Assembly: GCA_032622095.1 (NCBI GenBank)
Contig: CP136063.1
Coordinates: 269,881,426 to 269,945,425, forward strand
Source of the DNA: Siphonodentalium dalli
Taxonomy: Eukaryota > Mollusca > Scaphopoda > Gadilida > Siphonodentaliidae
Reading direction: 5' to 3'
DNA: 64,000 bases
Under the pieces are notes generated by a model. It saw nothing but the letters and a program-made list of their open reading frames with translations, had not been told where the DNA came from and made no database searches. Position numbers and translations under genes: made by a program. Shown one piece after another: positions 1 to 14,900 of the stretch (its first letter is position 1; each line of letters begins with the position of its first letter).

Positions 1-17
1 GATCCGACCAAAGTTAC

Positions 18-499
18 GACCTGTAGCCCGCGCCGAAGGATTTATTCATGCAAAGAGTAAAATCAAAGATGGCTACTGGTGGCCATGTTTTTTGGCCTAA
101 CGACCCCAAAATGACTCGTTGCCATCTACATGTCAATATTAACATCCATGACAAATTTCATGATAATCAGACGAACAGTACGACCTGTAGACCGCGCCAA
201 TCTATTTAATTTTGAAATCAAAGATGGCTGCCAGCGGCCATGTTTTTTGGCGAAATTACCCCAAAAGACTCATTCCCATCTACATGTCAATGTCAACATT
301 CATGACAAATTTCATAATAATCTGACCAAAGTTAGGACCTGTAGCCTGTGCCAAAGGATTTAGTCATGCAAAGAGTAAAATCCAAGATGGCTGCTGGCGG
401 CCATGTCTTTTGACCGAATGACCCCAAAAGGACTCGTTCCCATTTACATGTCAAGGTCAACAGCCACGACAAATTTCATGAAGATCCGACCAAAGCTAC
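18..499 (+). repeat. Reference A-B-C trimer of satellite 1
   Basis: This is one complete higher-order unit. Monomer A runs 18-181 (164 bp), B 182-335 (154 bp) and C 336-499 (164 bp), each counted from its gacctgtag. A ends with gataatcagacgaacagta, B with a variant of aatctgaccaaagttag, and C with gaagatccgaccaaagcta, so the tail of a monomer predicts the class that follows. It is useful as a query for counting units in the rest of the array. Confidence 0.9.
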
Positions 500-1539
500 G
501 ACCTGTAGCCCGCGCCAAAGGATTTAGTCAAGCAAAGATTAAAATCCAAGATGCTCATGACGTCCATGTTTTTTGGCCAAACTACCCCAAAGTGACTCGT
601 TCCCATCTGCCTGTCATTATTAACATCCATGACAAATTTCATGATAATCAGACGAACAGTACGACCTGTAGACCGCGCCAATCTATTTAATTTTGAAAGC
701 AAAGATGGCTGCCAGCGGCCACGTTTTATGGCCAAATGACCCCAAAATGACTCATTCCCATCTACATGTCAATGTCAACATTCATGACAAATTTCATAAT
801 GATATGACAACAGTAAGGACCTGTAGCCTGTGCCAAAGGATTTAGTCATGCAAAGAGTAAAATCCAAGATGGCTGCTGGCGGCCATGTCTTTTGACCGAA
901 TGACCCCAAAAGGACTCGTTCCCATTTACATGTCAAGGTCAACAGCCATGACAAATTTCATGAAGATCCGACCAAAGCTACGACCTGTAGCCCGCGCCAA
1001 AGGATTTAGTCATGCAGAGATTAAAATCCAAGATGCTCATGAGTCATGACGGCCATAATTTTTTGGCAAACTACCCCAAAATGACTCGTTCCCATCTGCC
1101 TGTCATTATTAACATCCATGACAAATTTCATGATAATCAGACGAACAGTACGACCTGTAGACCGCGCCAATCTATTTAATTTTGAAATCAAAGATGGCTG
1201 CCAGCGGCCATGTTTTTTAGCCAAATGACCCCAAAATGACTCATTCCCCATCTACATGTCAATGTCAACATTCCTGACAAATTTCATAATAATCTGACCA
1301 AAGTTAGGACCGGTAGCCTGTGCCAAAGGATTTAGTCATGCAAAGAGTAAAATCCAAGATGGCTGCTGGCGGCCATGTCTTTTGACCGAATGACCCCAAA
1401 AGGACTCGTTCCCATTTGCATGTCAAGGTCAACAGCCATGACAAATTTCATGAAGATCCGACCAAAGCTACGACCTGTAGCCCGCGCCGAAGGATTTAGT
1501 CATGCAAAGAGTAAAATCCAAAATGGCTACTGGTGGCCA

Positions 1540-2440
1540 TGTTTTTTTGGCATAACGACCCCAAAATAACTCGTTGCCATCTACATGTCAATATTATACA
1601 TCTGTGACAAATTTCATGATAATCAGACGAACAGTACGACCTGTAGACCGCGCCAATCTATTTAATTTTGAAATCAAAGATGGCTGCCAGCGGCCATGTT
1701 TTTTAGCCAAATGACCCCCAAAATGACTCATTCCCCATCTACATGTCAATGTCAACATTCATGACAATTTCATAATAATCTGGACCAAAGATAGGACCGG
1801 TAGCCTGTGCCAAAGGATTTAGTCATGCAAAGAGTAAAACCAAGATGGCTGCTGGCGGCCATGTCTTTTGACCGAATGACCCCAAAAGGACTCGTTCCCA
1901 TTTACATGTCAAGGTCAACAGACATGACATATTTCATGAAGATCCGACCAAAAGCTACGACCTGTAGCCCGCGCCAAATGATTTAGTCATGCAAAGATTA
2001 AAATCCAAGATGCTCCATGACGACCATGTTTTTTGGCCAAACTACCCCCAAAATGACTCGTTCCCATCTGCCTGTCATTATTAACATACATGACAAATTT
2101 CATGATAATCAGACGAACAGTAACGACCTGTAGACCGCGCCAATCTATTTAATTTTGAAAGCAAAGATGGCTGCCAGCGGCCACGTTTTTTGACCAAATG
2201 ACTCCAAAATGACTCATTCCCATCTACATGTCAATGTCAACATTCATGACAAATTTCATAATGATATGACAAAAGTAGGACCTGTAGCCTGTGCCAAAGG
2301 ATTTAGTCATGCAAAGAGTAAAATCCAAGATGGCTGCTGGCGGCCATGTCTTTTGACCGAATGACCCCAAAAGGACTCGTTCCCATTTACATGTCAAGGT
2401 CAACAGCCATGACAAATTTCATGAGAATCCGACCAAAGCT
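1540..2440. other. Indel-rich patch in satellite 1
   Basis: In this 0.9-kb patch the monomers carry many single-base gains and losses not seen in neighbouring copies. Examples are a longer T run near 1,549, accccca variants near 1,715 and 2,044, an extra a in ccaaaagctacg near 1,950, gtaacgacc near 2,121, and gagaatccg near 2,423. The errors sit mostly in or next to homopolymers. They suggest poorly polished consensus rather than true divergence. Confidence 0.6.
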
Positions 2441-4365
2441 ACGACCTGTAGCCCGCGCCGAAGGATTTAGTCATGCAAAGAGTAAAATCCAAGATGGCTA
2501 CTGGTGGCCATGTTTTTTGGGATAACGACCCCAAAATAACTCGTTGCCATCTACATGTCAATATTAACATCTGTGACAAATTTCATGATAATCAGACGAA
2601 CAGTACGACCTGTAGACCGCGCCAATCTATTTAATTTTTAAATCAAAGATGGCTGCCAGCGGCCATGTTTTTTATGCCAAATTACGCCAAAATGACTCAT
2701 TCCCATCTACATGTCAATGTCAACATTCATGACAAATTTCATAATGATCTGACCAAAGCAAGGACCTGTAGCCTGTGCCAAAGGATTTAGTCATGCAAAG
2801 AGTTAAATCTAAGATGGCTGCTGGCGGCCATGTCTTTTGACCGAATGACCCCAAAAGGACTCGTTCCCATTTACATGTCAAGGTCAACAGCCATGACAAA
2901 TTTCATGAAGATCCGACCAAAGCTACGACCTGTAGCCCGCGCCAAATGATTTAGTCATGCAAAGATTAAAATCCAAGATGCTCATGACGGCCATGTTTTT
3001 TGGCCAAACTACCCCAAAATGACTCGTTCCCATCTGCCTGTCATTATTAACATACATGACAAATTTCATGATAATCAGACGAACAGTACGACCTGTAGAC
3101 CGCGCCAATCTATTTAATTTTGAAAGCAAAGATGCCTGCCAGCGGCCACGTTTTATGGCCAAATGACCCCAAAATGACTCATTCCCATCTACATGTCAAT
3201 GTGAACATTCATGACAAATTTCATAATGATATGACAAAAGTAAGGACCTGTAGCCTGTGCCAAAGGATTTAGTCATGCAAAGAGTAAAATCCAAGATGGC
3301 TGCTGGCGGCCATGTCTTTTGACAGAATGACCCCAAAAGGACTCGTTCCCATTTACATGTCAAGGTCAACAGCCATGACAAATTTCAAGAAGATCCGACC
3401 AAAGCTACGACCTGTAGCCCGCGCCAAAGGATTTAGTTATGCAGAGATTAAAATCCAAGATGCTCATGAGTCATGACGGCCATAATTTTTTGGCAAACTA
3501 CCCCAAAATGACTCGTTCCCATCTGCCTGTCATTATTAACATCCATGACAAATTTCATGATAATCAGACGAACAGTACGACCTGTAGACCGCGCCAATCT
3601 ATTTAATTTTGAAATCAAAGATGGCTGCCAGCGGCCATGTTTTTTAGCCAAATGACCCCAAAATGACTCATTCCCCATCTACATGTCAATGTCAACATTC
3701 ATGACAAATTTCATTATAATCTGACCAAAGTTAGGACCGGTAGCCTGTGCCAAAGGATTTAGTCATGCAAAGAGTAAAATCCAAGATGGCTGCTGGCGGC
3801 CATGTCTTTTGACCGAATGACCCCAAAAGGACTCGTTCCCATTTACATGTCAAGGTCTACAGCAATGACAAATTTCAAGAAGATCCGACCAAAGCTACGA
3901 CCTGTAGCCCGCGCCAAAGGATTTAGTCATGCAGAGATTAAAATCCAAGATGCTCATGAGTCATGACGGCCATAATTTTTTGGCAAACTACCCCAAAATG
4001 ACTCGTTCCCATCTGCCTGTCATTATTAACATCCATGACAAATTTCATGATAATCAGACGAACAGTACGACCTGTAGACCGCGCCAATCTATTTAATTTT
4101 GAAATCAAAGATGGCTGCCAGTTGCCATGTTTTTTAGCCAAATGACCCCAAAATGACTCATTCCCCATCTACATGTCAATGTCAACATTCATGACAAATT
4201 TCATAATAATCTGACCAAAGTTAGGAGCCTGTGCCAAAGGATTTAGTCATGCAAAGAGTAAAATCCAAGATGGCTGCTGGCGGCCATGTCTTTTGACCGA
4301 ATGACCCCAAAAGGACTCGTTCCCATTTACATGTCAAGGTCAACAGCCATGACAAATTTCATGAA

Positions 4366-4918
4366 GATCCGACCAAAGTTACGACCTGTAGCCCGCGCCG
4401 AAGGATTTATTCATGCAAAGAGTAAAATCAAAGATGGCTACTGGTGGCCATGTTTTTTGGCCTAACGACCCCAAAATGACTCGTTGCCATCTACATGTCA
4501 ATATTAACATCCATGACAAATTTCATGATAATCAGACGAACAGTACGACCTGTAGACCGCGCCAATCTATTTAATTTTGAAATCAAAGATGGCTGCCAGC
4601 GGCCATATTTTTTGGCGAAATTACCCCAAAAGACTCATTCCCATCTACATGTCAATGTCAACATTCATGACAAATTTCATAATAATCTGACCAAAGTTAG
4701 GACCTGTAGCCTGTGCCAAAGGATTTAGTCATGCAAAGAGTAAAATCCAAGATGGCTGCTGGCGGCCATGTCTTTTGACCGAATGACCCCAAAAGGACTC
4801 GTTCCCATTTACATGTCAAGGTCAACAGCCACGACAAATTTCATGAAGATCCGACCAAAGCTACGACCTGTAGCCCGCGCCAAAGGATTTAGTCAAGCAA
4901 AGATTAAAATCCAAGATG
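4366..4918 (+). repeat. Segment duplicated from 1-553 (offset 4,365 bp)
   Basis: Positions 1-553 and 4,366-4,918 agree almost base for base, including private variants such as tttattcatg in the A monomer and the agtcaagcaaag variant. I see about one substitution, near 4,610. Similarity stops at the shared aagatg. The first copy continues as an A2 monomer (gctcatgacg), whereas the second jumps straight into a C monomer (gctgctggcgg). The end point is therefore a recombination joint that skips monomer B. Confidence 0.85.
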
Positions 4919-7900
4919 GCTGCTGGCGGCCATGTCTTTTGACCGAATGACCCCAAAAGGACTCGTTCCCATTTACATGTCAAGGTCAACAGACATGACA
5001 TATTTCATGAAGATCCGACCAAAGCTACGACCTGTAGCCCGCGCCAAATGATTTAGTCATGCAAAGATTAAAATCCAAGATGCTCATGACGACCATGTTT
5101 TTTGGCCAAACTACCCCAAAATGACTCGTTCCCATCTGCCTGTCATTATTAACATACATGACAAATTTCATGATAATCAGACGAACAGTACGACCTGTAG
5201 ACCGCGCCAATCTATTTAATTTTGAAAGCAAAGATGGCTGCCAGCGGCCACGTTTTTTGGCCAAATGACACCAAAATGACTCATTCCCATCTACATGTCA
5301 ATGTCAACATTCATGACAAATTTCACAATGATATGACAAAAGTAAGGACCTGTAGCCTGTGCCAAAGGATTTAGTCAATCAAAGAGTAAAATCCAAGATG
5401 GCTGCTGGCGGCCATGTCTTTTGACCGAATGACCCCAAAAGGACTCGTTCCCATTTACATGTCAAGGTCAACAGCCATGACAAATTTCATGAAGATCCGA
5501 CCAAAGCTACGACCTGTAGCCCGCGCCGAAGGATTTAGTCATGCAAAGAGTAAAATCCAAGATGGCTACTGGTGGCCATGTTTTTTGGCATAACGACCCC
5601 AAAATAACTCGTTGCCATCTACATGTCAATATTAACATCTATGACAAATTTCATGATAATCAGACGAACAGTACGACCTGTAGACCGCGCCAATCTATTT
5701 AATTTTGAAATCAAAGATGGCTGCCAGCGGCCATGTTTTTTGGCCAAATTACCCCAAAATGACTAATTCCCATCTACATGTCAATGTCAACATTCATGAC
5801 AAATTTCATAATGATCTGACCAAAGTAAGGACCTGTAGCCTGTGCCAAAGGATTTAGTCATGCAAAGAGTAAAATCCAAGATGGCTGCTGGCGGCCATGT
5901 TTTTGACCGAATGACCCCAAAAGGACTCGTTCCCATTTACATGTCAAGGTCAACAGCCATGACAAATTTCATGAAGATCCGACCAAAGCTACGACCTGTA
6001 GCCCGCGCCAAATGATTTAGTCATGCAAAGATTAAAATCCAAGATGCTCATGACGGCCATGATTTTTGGACAAACTACCCCAAAATGACTTGTTCCCATC
6101 TGCCTATCATTATTAACATACATGACAAATTTCATGATAATCAGACGAACAGTACGACCTGTAGACCGCGCCAATCTATTTAATTTTGAAAGCAAAGATG
6201 GCTGCCAGCTGCCACGTTTTTTGGCCAAATGACCCCAAAATGAATCATTCCCATCTACATGTCAATGTCAATATTCATGACAAATTTCATAATAATCTGA
6301 CCATAGTTAGGACCTGTAGCCTGTGCCAAATGATTTAGTCATGCAAAGAGTAAAATCCAAGATGGCTGCTGGCGGCCATGTCTTTTGACCGAATGACCCC
6401 AAAATGACTCGTTCCCATTTACATGTCAAGGTCAACAGCCACGACAAATTTCATGAAGATCCGACCAAAGCTACGACCTGTAGCCCGCGCCAAATGATTT
6501 AGTCATGCAAAGATTAAAATCCAAGATGCTCATGACGACCATGTTTTTTGGCCAAACTACCCCAAAATGACTCGTTCCCATCTGCCTGTCATTATTAACA
6601 TACATGACAAATTTCATGATAATCAGACGAACAGTACGACCTGTAGACCGCGCCAATCTATTTAATTTTGAAAGCAAAGATGGCTGCCAGCGGCCACGTT
6701 TTTTGGCCAAATGACACCAAAATGACTCATTGCCATCTACATGTCAATGTCAACATTCATGACAAATTTCACAATGATATGACAAAAGTAAGGACCTGTA
6801 GCCTGTGCCAAAGGATTTAGTCATGCAAAGAGTAAAATCCAAGATGGCTGCTGGCGGCCATGTCTTTTGACCGAATGACCCCAAAAGGACTCGTTCCCAT
6901 TTACATGTCAAGGTCAACAGCCATGACAAATTTCATGAAGATCCGACCAAAGCTACGACCTGTAGCCCGCGCCGAAGGATTTAGTCATGCAAAGAGTAAA
7001 ATCAAAGATGGCTACTGGTGGCCATGTTTTTTGGCATAACGACCCCAAAATAACTCGTTGCCATCTACATGTCAATATTAACATCTATGACAAATTTCAT
7101 GATAATCAGACGAACAGTACGACCTGTAGACCGCGCCAATCTATTTAATTTTGAAAGCAAAGATGGCTGCCAGCTGCCACGTTTTTTGGCCAAATGACCC
7201 CAAAATGACTCATTCCCATCTACATGTCAATGTCAATATTCATGACAAATTTCATAATAATCTGACCATAGTTAGGACCTGTAGCCTGTGCCAAATGATT
7301 TAGTCATGCAAAGAGTAAAATCCAAGATGGCTGCTGGCGGCCATGTCTTTTGACCGAATGACCCCAAAATGACTCGTTCCCATTTACATGTCAAGGTCAA
7401 CAGCCACGACAAATTTCATGAAGATCCGACCAAAGCTACGACCTGTAGCGCGCGCCAAAGGATTTAGTCATGCAAAGAGTAAAATCCAAGATGGCTACTG
7501 GTGGCCATGTTTTTTGGCCTAACGATCCCAAAATAACTCATTCCCATCTACATGTCAATATTAACATCTATGACAAATTTCATGATAATCAGACGGACAG
7601 TACGACCTGTAGACTGCGCCAATCTATTTAATTTTGAAATCAAAGATGGCTGCCAGCAGCTAAGATTTTGGAAAAAATTACCCCAAAATGACTCATTCCC
7701 TTCTACATATCAATGTCAACATTCATGACAAATTTCATAATAATCTGTCCAAATTTAGGACCTGTAGCCTGTGCCAAAGGATTTAGTCATGCAAAGAGTA
7801 AAATCCAAGATGGTTGCTGGCGGCCATGTCTTTTGACCGAATGACCCCAAAAGGACTCGTTCCCATTTACATTTCAAGGTCAACAGCCATGACAAATTTC

Positions 7901-10900
7901 ATGAAGATCCGACCAAAGCTTCGACCTGTAGCCCGCGCCGAAGGATTTAGTCATGCAAAGAGTAAAATCCAAGATGGCTACTGGTGGCCATGTTTTTTGG
8001 CCTAACGACCCCAAAATGACTCGTTGCCATCTACATGTCAATATTAACATCTATGACTAATTTCATGATAATCAGACGAACAGTACGACCTGTAGACCGC
8101 GCCAATCTATTTAATTTTTAAATCAAAGATGGCTGCCAGCGGCCATGTTTTTTGGCCAAATTACCCCAAAATGACTCATTCCCATATACATGTCAATGTC
8201 AACATTCATGACAAATTTCATAATAATCTGAACAAAGTTAGGACCTGTAGCCTGTGCCAAAGGATTTAGTCATGCAAAGAGTAAAATCCAAGATGGCTGC
8301 TGACGGCCATGTCTTTTGACCGAATGACCGCAAAAGAACTCGTTCCCATTTACATGTCAAGGTTAACAGCCATGACAAATTTCATGAAGATCCGACCAAA
8401 GCTACGACCTGTAGCCCGCGCCAAATGATTTAGTCATGCAAAGATTAAAATCCAAGATGCTCATGACGGCCATGTTTTTTGGCCAAACTACCCCAAAATC
8501 ACTCGTTCCCATCTGACTGTCATTATTAACATACATGACAAATTTCATGATAATCAGACGAACAGTACGACCTGTAGACCGCGCCAATCTATTTAATTTT
8601 GAAATCAAAGATGGCTACCAGCGGCCATGTTTTTTAGCCAAATGACCCCAAAATGACTCATTCCCCATCTGCATGTCAATGTCAACATTCATGACAAATT
8701 TCATAATAATCTGACCAAAGTTAAGACCGGTAGCCTGTGCCAAAGGATTTAGTCATGCAAAGAGTAAAATCCAAGATGGCTGCTGGCGGCCATGTCTTTT
8801 GACCGAATGACCCCAAAAGGACTCGTTCCCATTTACATGTCAAGGTCAAGAGACATGACATATTTCATGAAGATCCGACCAAAGCTACGACCTGTAGCCC
8901 GCGCCAAATGATTTAGTCATGCAAAGATTAAAATCCAAGATGCTCATGACGACCATGTTTTTTGGCCAAACTACCCCAAAATGACTCGTTCCCATCTGCC
9001 TGTCATTATTAACATACATGACAAATTTCATGATAATCAGACGAACAGTACGACCTGTAGACCGCGCCAATCTATTTAATTTTGAAAGCAAAGTTGGCTG
9101 CCAGCGGCCACGTTTTTTGGCCAAATGACACCAAAATGACTCATTCCCATCTACATGTCAATGTCAACATTCATGACAAATTTCATAATGATATGACAAA
9201 AGTAAGGACCTGTAGCCTGTGCCAAAGGATTTAGTCATGCAAAGAGTAAAATACAAGATGGCTGCTGGCGGCCATGTCTTTTGACCGAATGACCCCAAAA
9301 GGACTCGTTCCCATTTACATGTCAAGGTCAACAGCCATGACAAATTTCATGAAGATCCGACCAAAGCTACGACCTGTAGCCCGCGCCGAAGGATTTAGTC
9401 ATGCAAAGAGTAAAATCCAAGATGGCTACTGGTGGCCATGTTTTTTGGCATAACGACCCCAAAATAACTCGTTGCCATCTACATGTCAATATTAACATCT
9501 ATGACAAATTTCATGATAATCAGACGAACAGTACGACCTGTAGACCGCGCCAATCTATTTAATTTTTAAATCAAAGATGGCTGCCAGCGGCCATGTTTTT
9601 TGGCCAAATTACGCCAAAATGACTCATTCCCATCTACATGTCAATGTCAACATTCATGACAAATTTCATAATGATCTGACCAAAGTAAGGACCTGTAGCC
9701 TGTGCCAAAGGATTTAGTCATGCAAAGAGTAAAATCCAAGATGGCTGCTGGCGGCCATGTCTTTTGACCGAATGACCCCAAAAGGACTCGTTCCCATTTA
9801 CATGTCAAGGTCAACAGCCATGACAAATTTCATGAAGATCCGACCAAAGCTACGACCTGTAGCCCGCGCCGAAGGATTTAGTCATGCAAAGAGTAAAATC
9901 CAAGATGGCTACTGGTGGCCATGTTTTTTGGCCAAACTACCCCAAAATGACTCGTTCCCATCTGCCTGTCATTATTAACATACATGACAAATTTCATGAT
10001 AATCAGACGAACAGTACGACCTGTAGACCGCGCCAATCTATTTAATTTTTAAATCAAAGATGGCTGCCAGCGGCCATGTTTTTTGGCCAAATTACGCCAA
10101 AATTACTCATTCCCATCTACATGTCAATGTCAACAATCATGACAAATTTCACAATGATCTGACCAAAGTAAGGACCTGTAGCCTGTGCCAAAGGATTTAG
10201 TCATGCAAAGAGTAAAATCTAAGATGGCTGCTGGCGGCCATGTCTTTTGACCGAATGACCCCAAAAGGACTCGTTCCCATTTACATGTCAAGGTTAACAG
10301 CCATGACAAATTTCATGAAGATCCGACCAAAGCTACGACCTGTAGCCCGCGCCAAATGATTTAGTCATGCAAAGATTAAAATCCAAGATGCTCATGACGG
10401 CCATGTTTTTTGGCCAAACTACCCCAAAATGACTCGTTCCCATCTGCCTGTCATTATTAACATACATGACAAATTTCATGATAATCAGACGAACAGTACG
10501 ACCTGTAGACCGCGCCAATCTATTTAATTTTGAAAGCAAAGATGGCTGCCAGCGGCCACGTTTTATGGCCAAATGACCCCAAAATGACTCATTCCCATCT
10601 ACATGTCAATGTCAACATTCATGACAAATTTCATAATGATATGACAAAAGTAAGGACCTGTAGCCTGTGCCAAAGGATTTAGTCATGCAAAGAGTAAAAT
10701 CCAAGATGGCTGCTGGCGGCCATGTCTTTTGACCGAATGACCCCAAAAGGACTCGTTCCCATTTACATGTCAAGGTCAACAGCCATGACAAATTTCATGA
10801 AGATCCGACCAAAGCTACGACCTGTAGCCCGCGCCGAAGGATTTAGTCATGCAAAGAGTAAAATCCAAGATGGCTACTGGTGGCCATGTTTTTTGGCATA

Positions 10901-11940
10901 ACGACCCCAAAATAACTCGTTGCCATCTACATGTCAATATTAACATCTATGACAAATTTCATGAAGATCCGACCAAAGCTACGACCTGTAGCCCGCGCCA
11001 AATGATTTAGTCATGCAAAGATTAAAATCCAAGATGCTCATGACGGCCATGTTTTTTGGCCAAACTACCCCAAAATGACTTGTTCCCATCTGCCTATCAT
11101 TATTAACATACATGACAAATTTCATGATAATCAGATGAACAGTACGACCTGTAGACCGCGCCAATCTATTTAATTTTGAAAGCAAAGATGGCTGCCAGCG
11201 GCCACGTTTTTTGGCCAAATGACCCCAAAATGACTCATTCCCATCTACATGTCAATGTCAACATTCATGACAAATTTCATAATAATCTGACCATAGTTAG
11301 GACCTGTAGCCTGTGCCAAATGATTTAGTCATGCAAAGAGTAAAATCCAAGATGGCTGCTGGCGGCCATGTCTTTTGACCGAATGACCCCAAAATGACTC
11401 GTTCCCATTTACATGTCAAGGTCAACAGACACGACAAATTTCATGAAGATCCGACCAAAGCTACGACCTGTAGCGCGCGCCAAAGGATTTAGTCATGCAA
11501 AGAGTAAAATCCAAGATGGCTACTGGTGGCCATGTTTTTTGGCCTAACGATCCCAAAATAACTCATTCCCATCTACATGTCAATATTAACATCTATGACA
11601 AATTTCATGATAATCAGACGGACAGTACGACCTGTAGACTGCGCCAATCTATTTAATTTTGAAATCAAAGATGGCTGCCAGCAGCTAAGATTTTGGCCAA
11701 ATTACCCCAAAATGACTCATTCCCATCTACATATCAATGTCAACATTCATGACAAATTTCATAATAATCTGTCCAAATTTAGGACCTGTAGCCTGTGCCA
11801 AAGGATTTAGTCATGCAAAGAGTAAAATCCAAGATGGTTGCTGGCGGCCATGTCTTTTGACCGAATGACCCCAAAAGGACTCGTTCCCATTTACATTTCA
11901 AGGTCAACAGCCATGACAAATTTCATGAAGATCCGACCAA

Positions 11941-14900
11941 AGCTACGACCTGTAGCCCGCGCCGAAGGATTTAGTCATGCAAAGAGTAAAATCCAAGATG
12001 GCTAGTGGTAGCCATGGTTTTTGGCCTAACGACCCCAAAATGACTCGTTGCCATCTACATGTCAATATTAACATCTATGACTAATTTCATGATAATCAGA
12101 CGAACAGTACGACCTGTAGACCGCGCCAATCTATTTAATTTTTAAATCAAAGATGGCTGCCAGCGGCCATGTTTTTTGGCCAAATTACTCCAAAATGACT
12201 CATTCCCATATACATGTCAATGTCAACATTCATGACAAATTTCATAATAATCTGAACAAAGTTAGGACCTGTAGCCTGTGCCAAAGGATTTAGTCATGCA
12301 AAGAGTAAAATCCAAGATGGCTGCTGACGGCCATGTCTTTTGACCGAATGACCGCAAAAGAACTCGTTCCCATTTGCATGTCAAGGTTAACAGCCATGAC
12401 AAATTTCATGAAGATCCGACCAAAGCTACGACCTGTAGCCCGCGCCAAATGATTTAGTCATGCAAAGATTAAAATCCAAGATGCTCATGACGGCCATGTT
12501 TTTTGGCCAAACTACCCCAAAATGACTCGTTCCCATCTGACTGTCATTATTAACATACATGACAAATTTCATGATAATCAGACGAACAGTACGACCTGTA
12601 GACCGCGCCAATCTATTTAATTTTTGAAATCAAAGATGGCTACCAGCGGCCATGTTTTTTAGCCAAATGACCCCAAGATGACTCATTCCCCATCTGCATG
12701 TCAATGTCAACATTCATGATAAATTTCATAATAATCTGACCAAAGTTGAGACCGGTAGCCTGTGCCAAAGGATTTAGTCATGCAAAGAGTAAAATCCAAG
12801 ATGGCTGCTGGCGGCCATGTCTTTTGACCGAATGACCCCAAAAGGACTCGTTCCCATTTACATGTCAAGGTCAACAGACATGACATATTTCATGAAGATC
12901 CGACCAAAGCTACGACCTGTAGCCCGCGCAGAAGGATTTAGTCATGCAAAGAGTAAAATCCAAGATGGCTACTGGTGGCCATGTTTTTAGGCATAACGAC
13001 CCCAAAATAACTCGTTGCCATCTACATGTCAATATTAACATCTATGACAAATTTCATGATAATCAGACGAACAGTACGACCTGTAGACCGCGCCAATCTA
13101 TTTAATTTTTAAATCAAAGATGGCTGCCAGCGGCCATGTTTTTTGGCCAAATTACGCCAAAATGACTCATTCCCATCTACATGTCAATGTCAACATTCAT
13201 GACAAATTTCATAATGATCTGACCAAAGTAAGAACCTGTAGCCTGTGCCAAAGGATTTAGTCATGCAAAGAGTAAAATCCAAGATGGCTGCTGGCGGCCA
13301 TGTCTTTTGACCGAATGACCCCAAAAGGACTCGTTCCCATTTACATGTCAAGGTCAACAGCCATGACAAATTTCATGAAGATCCGACCAAAGCTACGACC
13401 TGTAGCCCGCGCCGAAGGATTTAGTCATGCAAAGAGTAAAATCCAAGATGGCTACTGGTGGCCATGTTTTTTGGCCAAACTACCCCAAAATGACTCGTTC
13501 CCATCTGCCTGTAATTATTAACATACATGACAAATTTCATGATAATCAGACGAACAGTACGACCTGTAGACCGCGCCAATCTATTTAATTTTTAAATCAA
13601 AGATGGCTGCCAGCGGCCATGTTTTTTGGCCAAATTACGCCAAAATGACTCATTACCATCTACATGTCATTGTCAACATTCATGACAAATTTCATAATGA
13701 TCTGACCAAAGTAAGGACCTGTAGCCTGTGCCAAAGGATTTAGTCATGCAAAGAGTAAAATCTAAGATGGCTGCTGGCGGCCATGTCTTTTGACCGAATG
13801 ACCCCAAAAGGACTCGTTCCCATTTACATGTCAAGGTCAACAGTCATGACAAATTTCATGAAGATCCGACCAAAGCTACGACCTGTAGCCCGCGCCAAAG
13901 GATTTAGTCATGCAGAGATTAAAATCCAAGATGCTCATGAGTCATGACGGCCATAATTTTTTGGCAAACTACCCCAAAATGACTCGTTCCCATCTGCCTG
14001 TCATTATTAACATCCATGACAAATTTCATGATAATCAGACGAACAGTACGACCTGTAGACCGCGCCAATCTATTTAATTTTGAAATCAAAGATGGCTGCC
14101 AGCGGCCATGTTTTTTAGCCAAATGACCCCAAAATGACTCATTCCCCATCTACATGTCAATGTCAACAGCCATGACAAATTTCATGAAGATCCGACCAAA
14201 GCTACGACCTGTAGCCCGCGCCAAATGATTTAGTCATGCAAAGATTAAAATCCAAGATGCTCATGACGGCCATGTTTTTTGGCCAAACTACCCCAAAATG
14301 ACTCGTTCCCATCTGCCTGTCATTATTAACATACATGACAAATTTCATGATAATCAGACGAACAGTACGACCTGTAGACCGCACCAATCTATTTAATTTT
14401 GAAAGCAAAGATGGCTGCCAGCGGCCACGTTTTATGGCCAAATGACTCCAAAATGACTCATTCCCATCTACATGTCAATGTCAACATTCATGACAAATTT
14501 CATAATGATATGACAAAAGTAAGGACCTGTAGCCTGTGCCAAAGGATTTAGTCATGCAAAGAGTAATATCCAAGATGGCTGCTGGCGGCCATGTCTTTTG
14601 ACCGAATGACCCCAAAAGGACTCGTTCCCATTTACATGTCAATGTCAACAGCCAGGACAAATTTCATGAAGATCTGACCAAAGCTACGACCTGTAGCCCG
14701 CGCCAAAGGATTTAGTCATGCAGAGATTAAAATCCAAGATGCTCATGAGTCATGACGGCCATAATTTTTTGGCAAACTACCCCAAAATGACTCGTTCCCA
14801 TCTGCCTGTCATTATTAACATCCATGACAAATTTCATGATAATCAGACGAACAGTACGACCTGTAGACCGCGCCAATCTATTTAATTTTGAAATCAAAGA

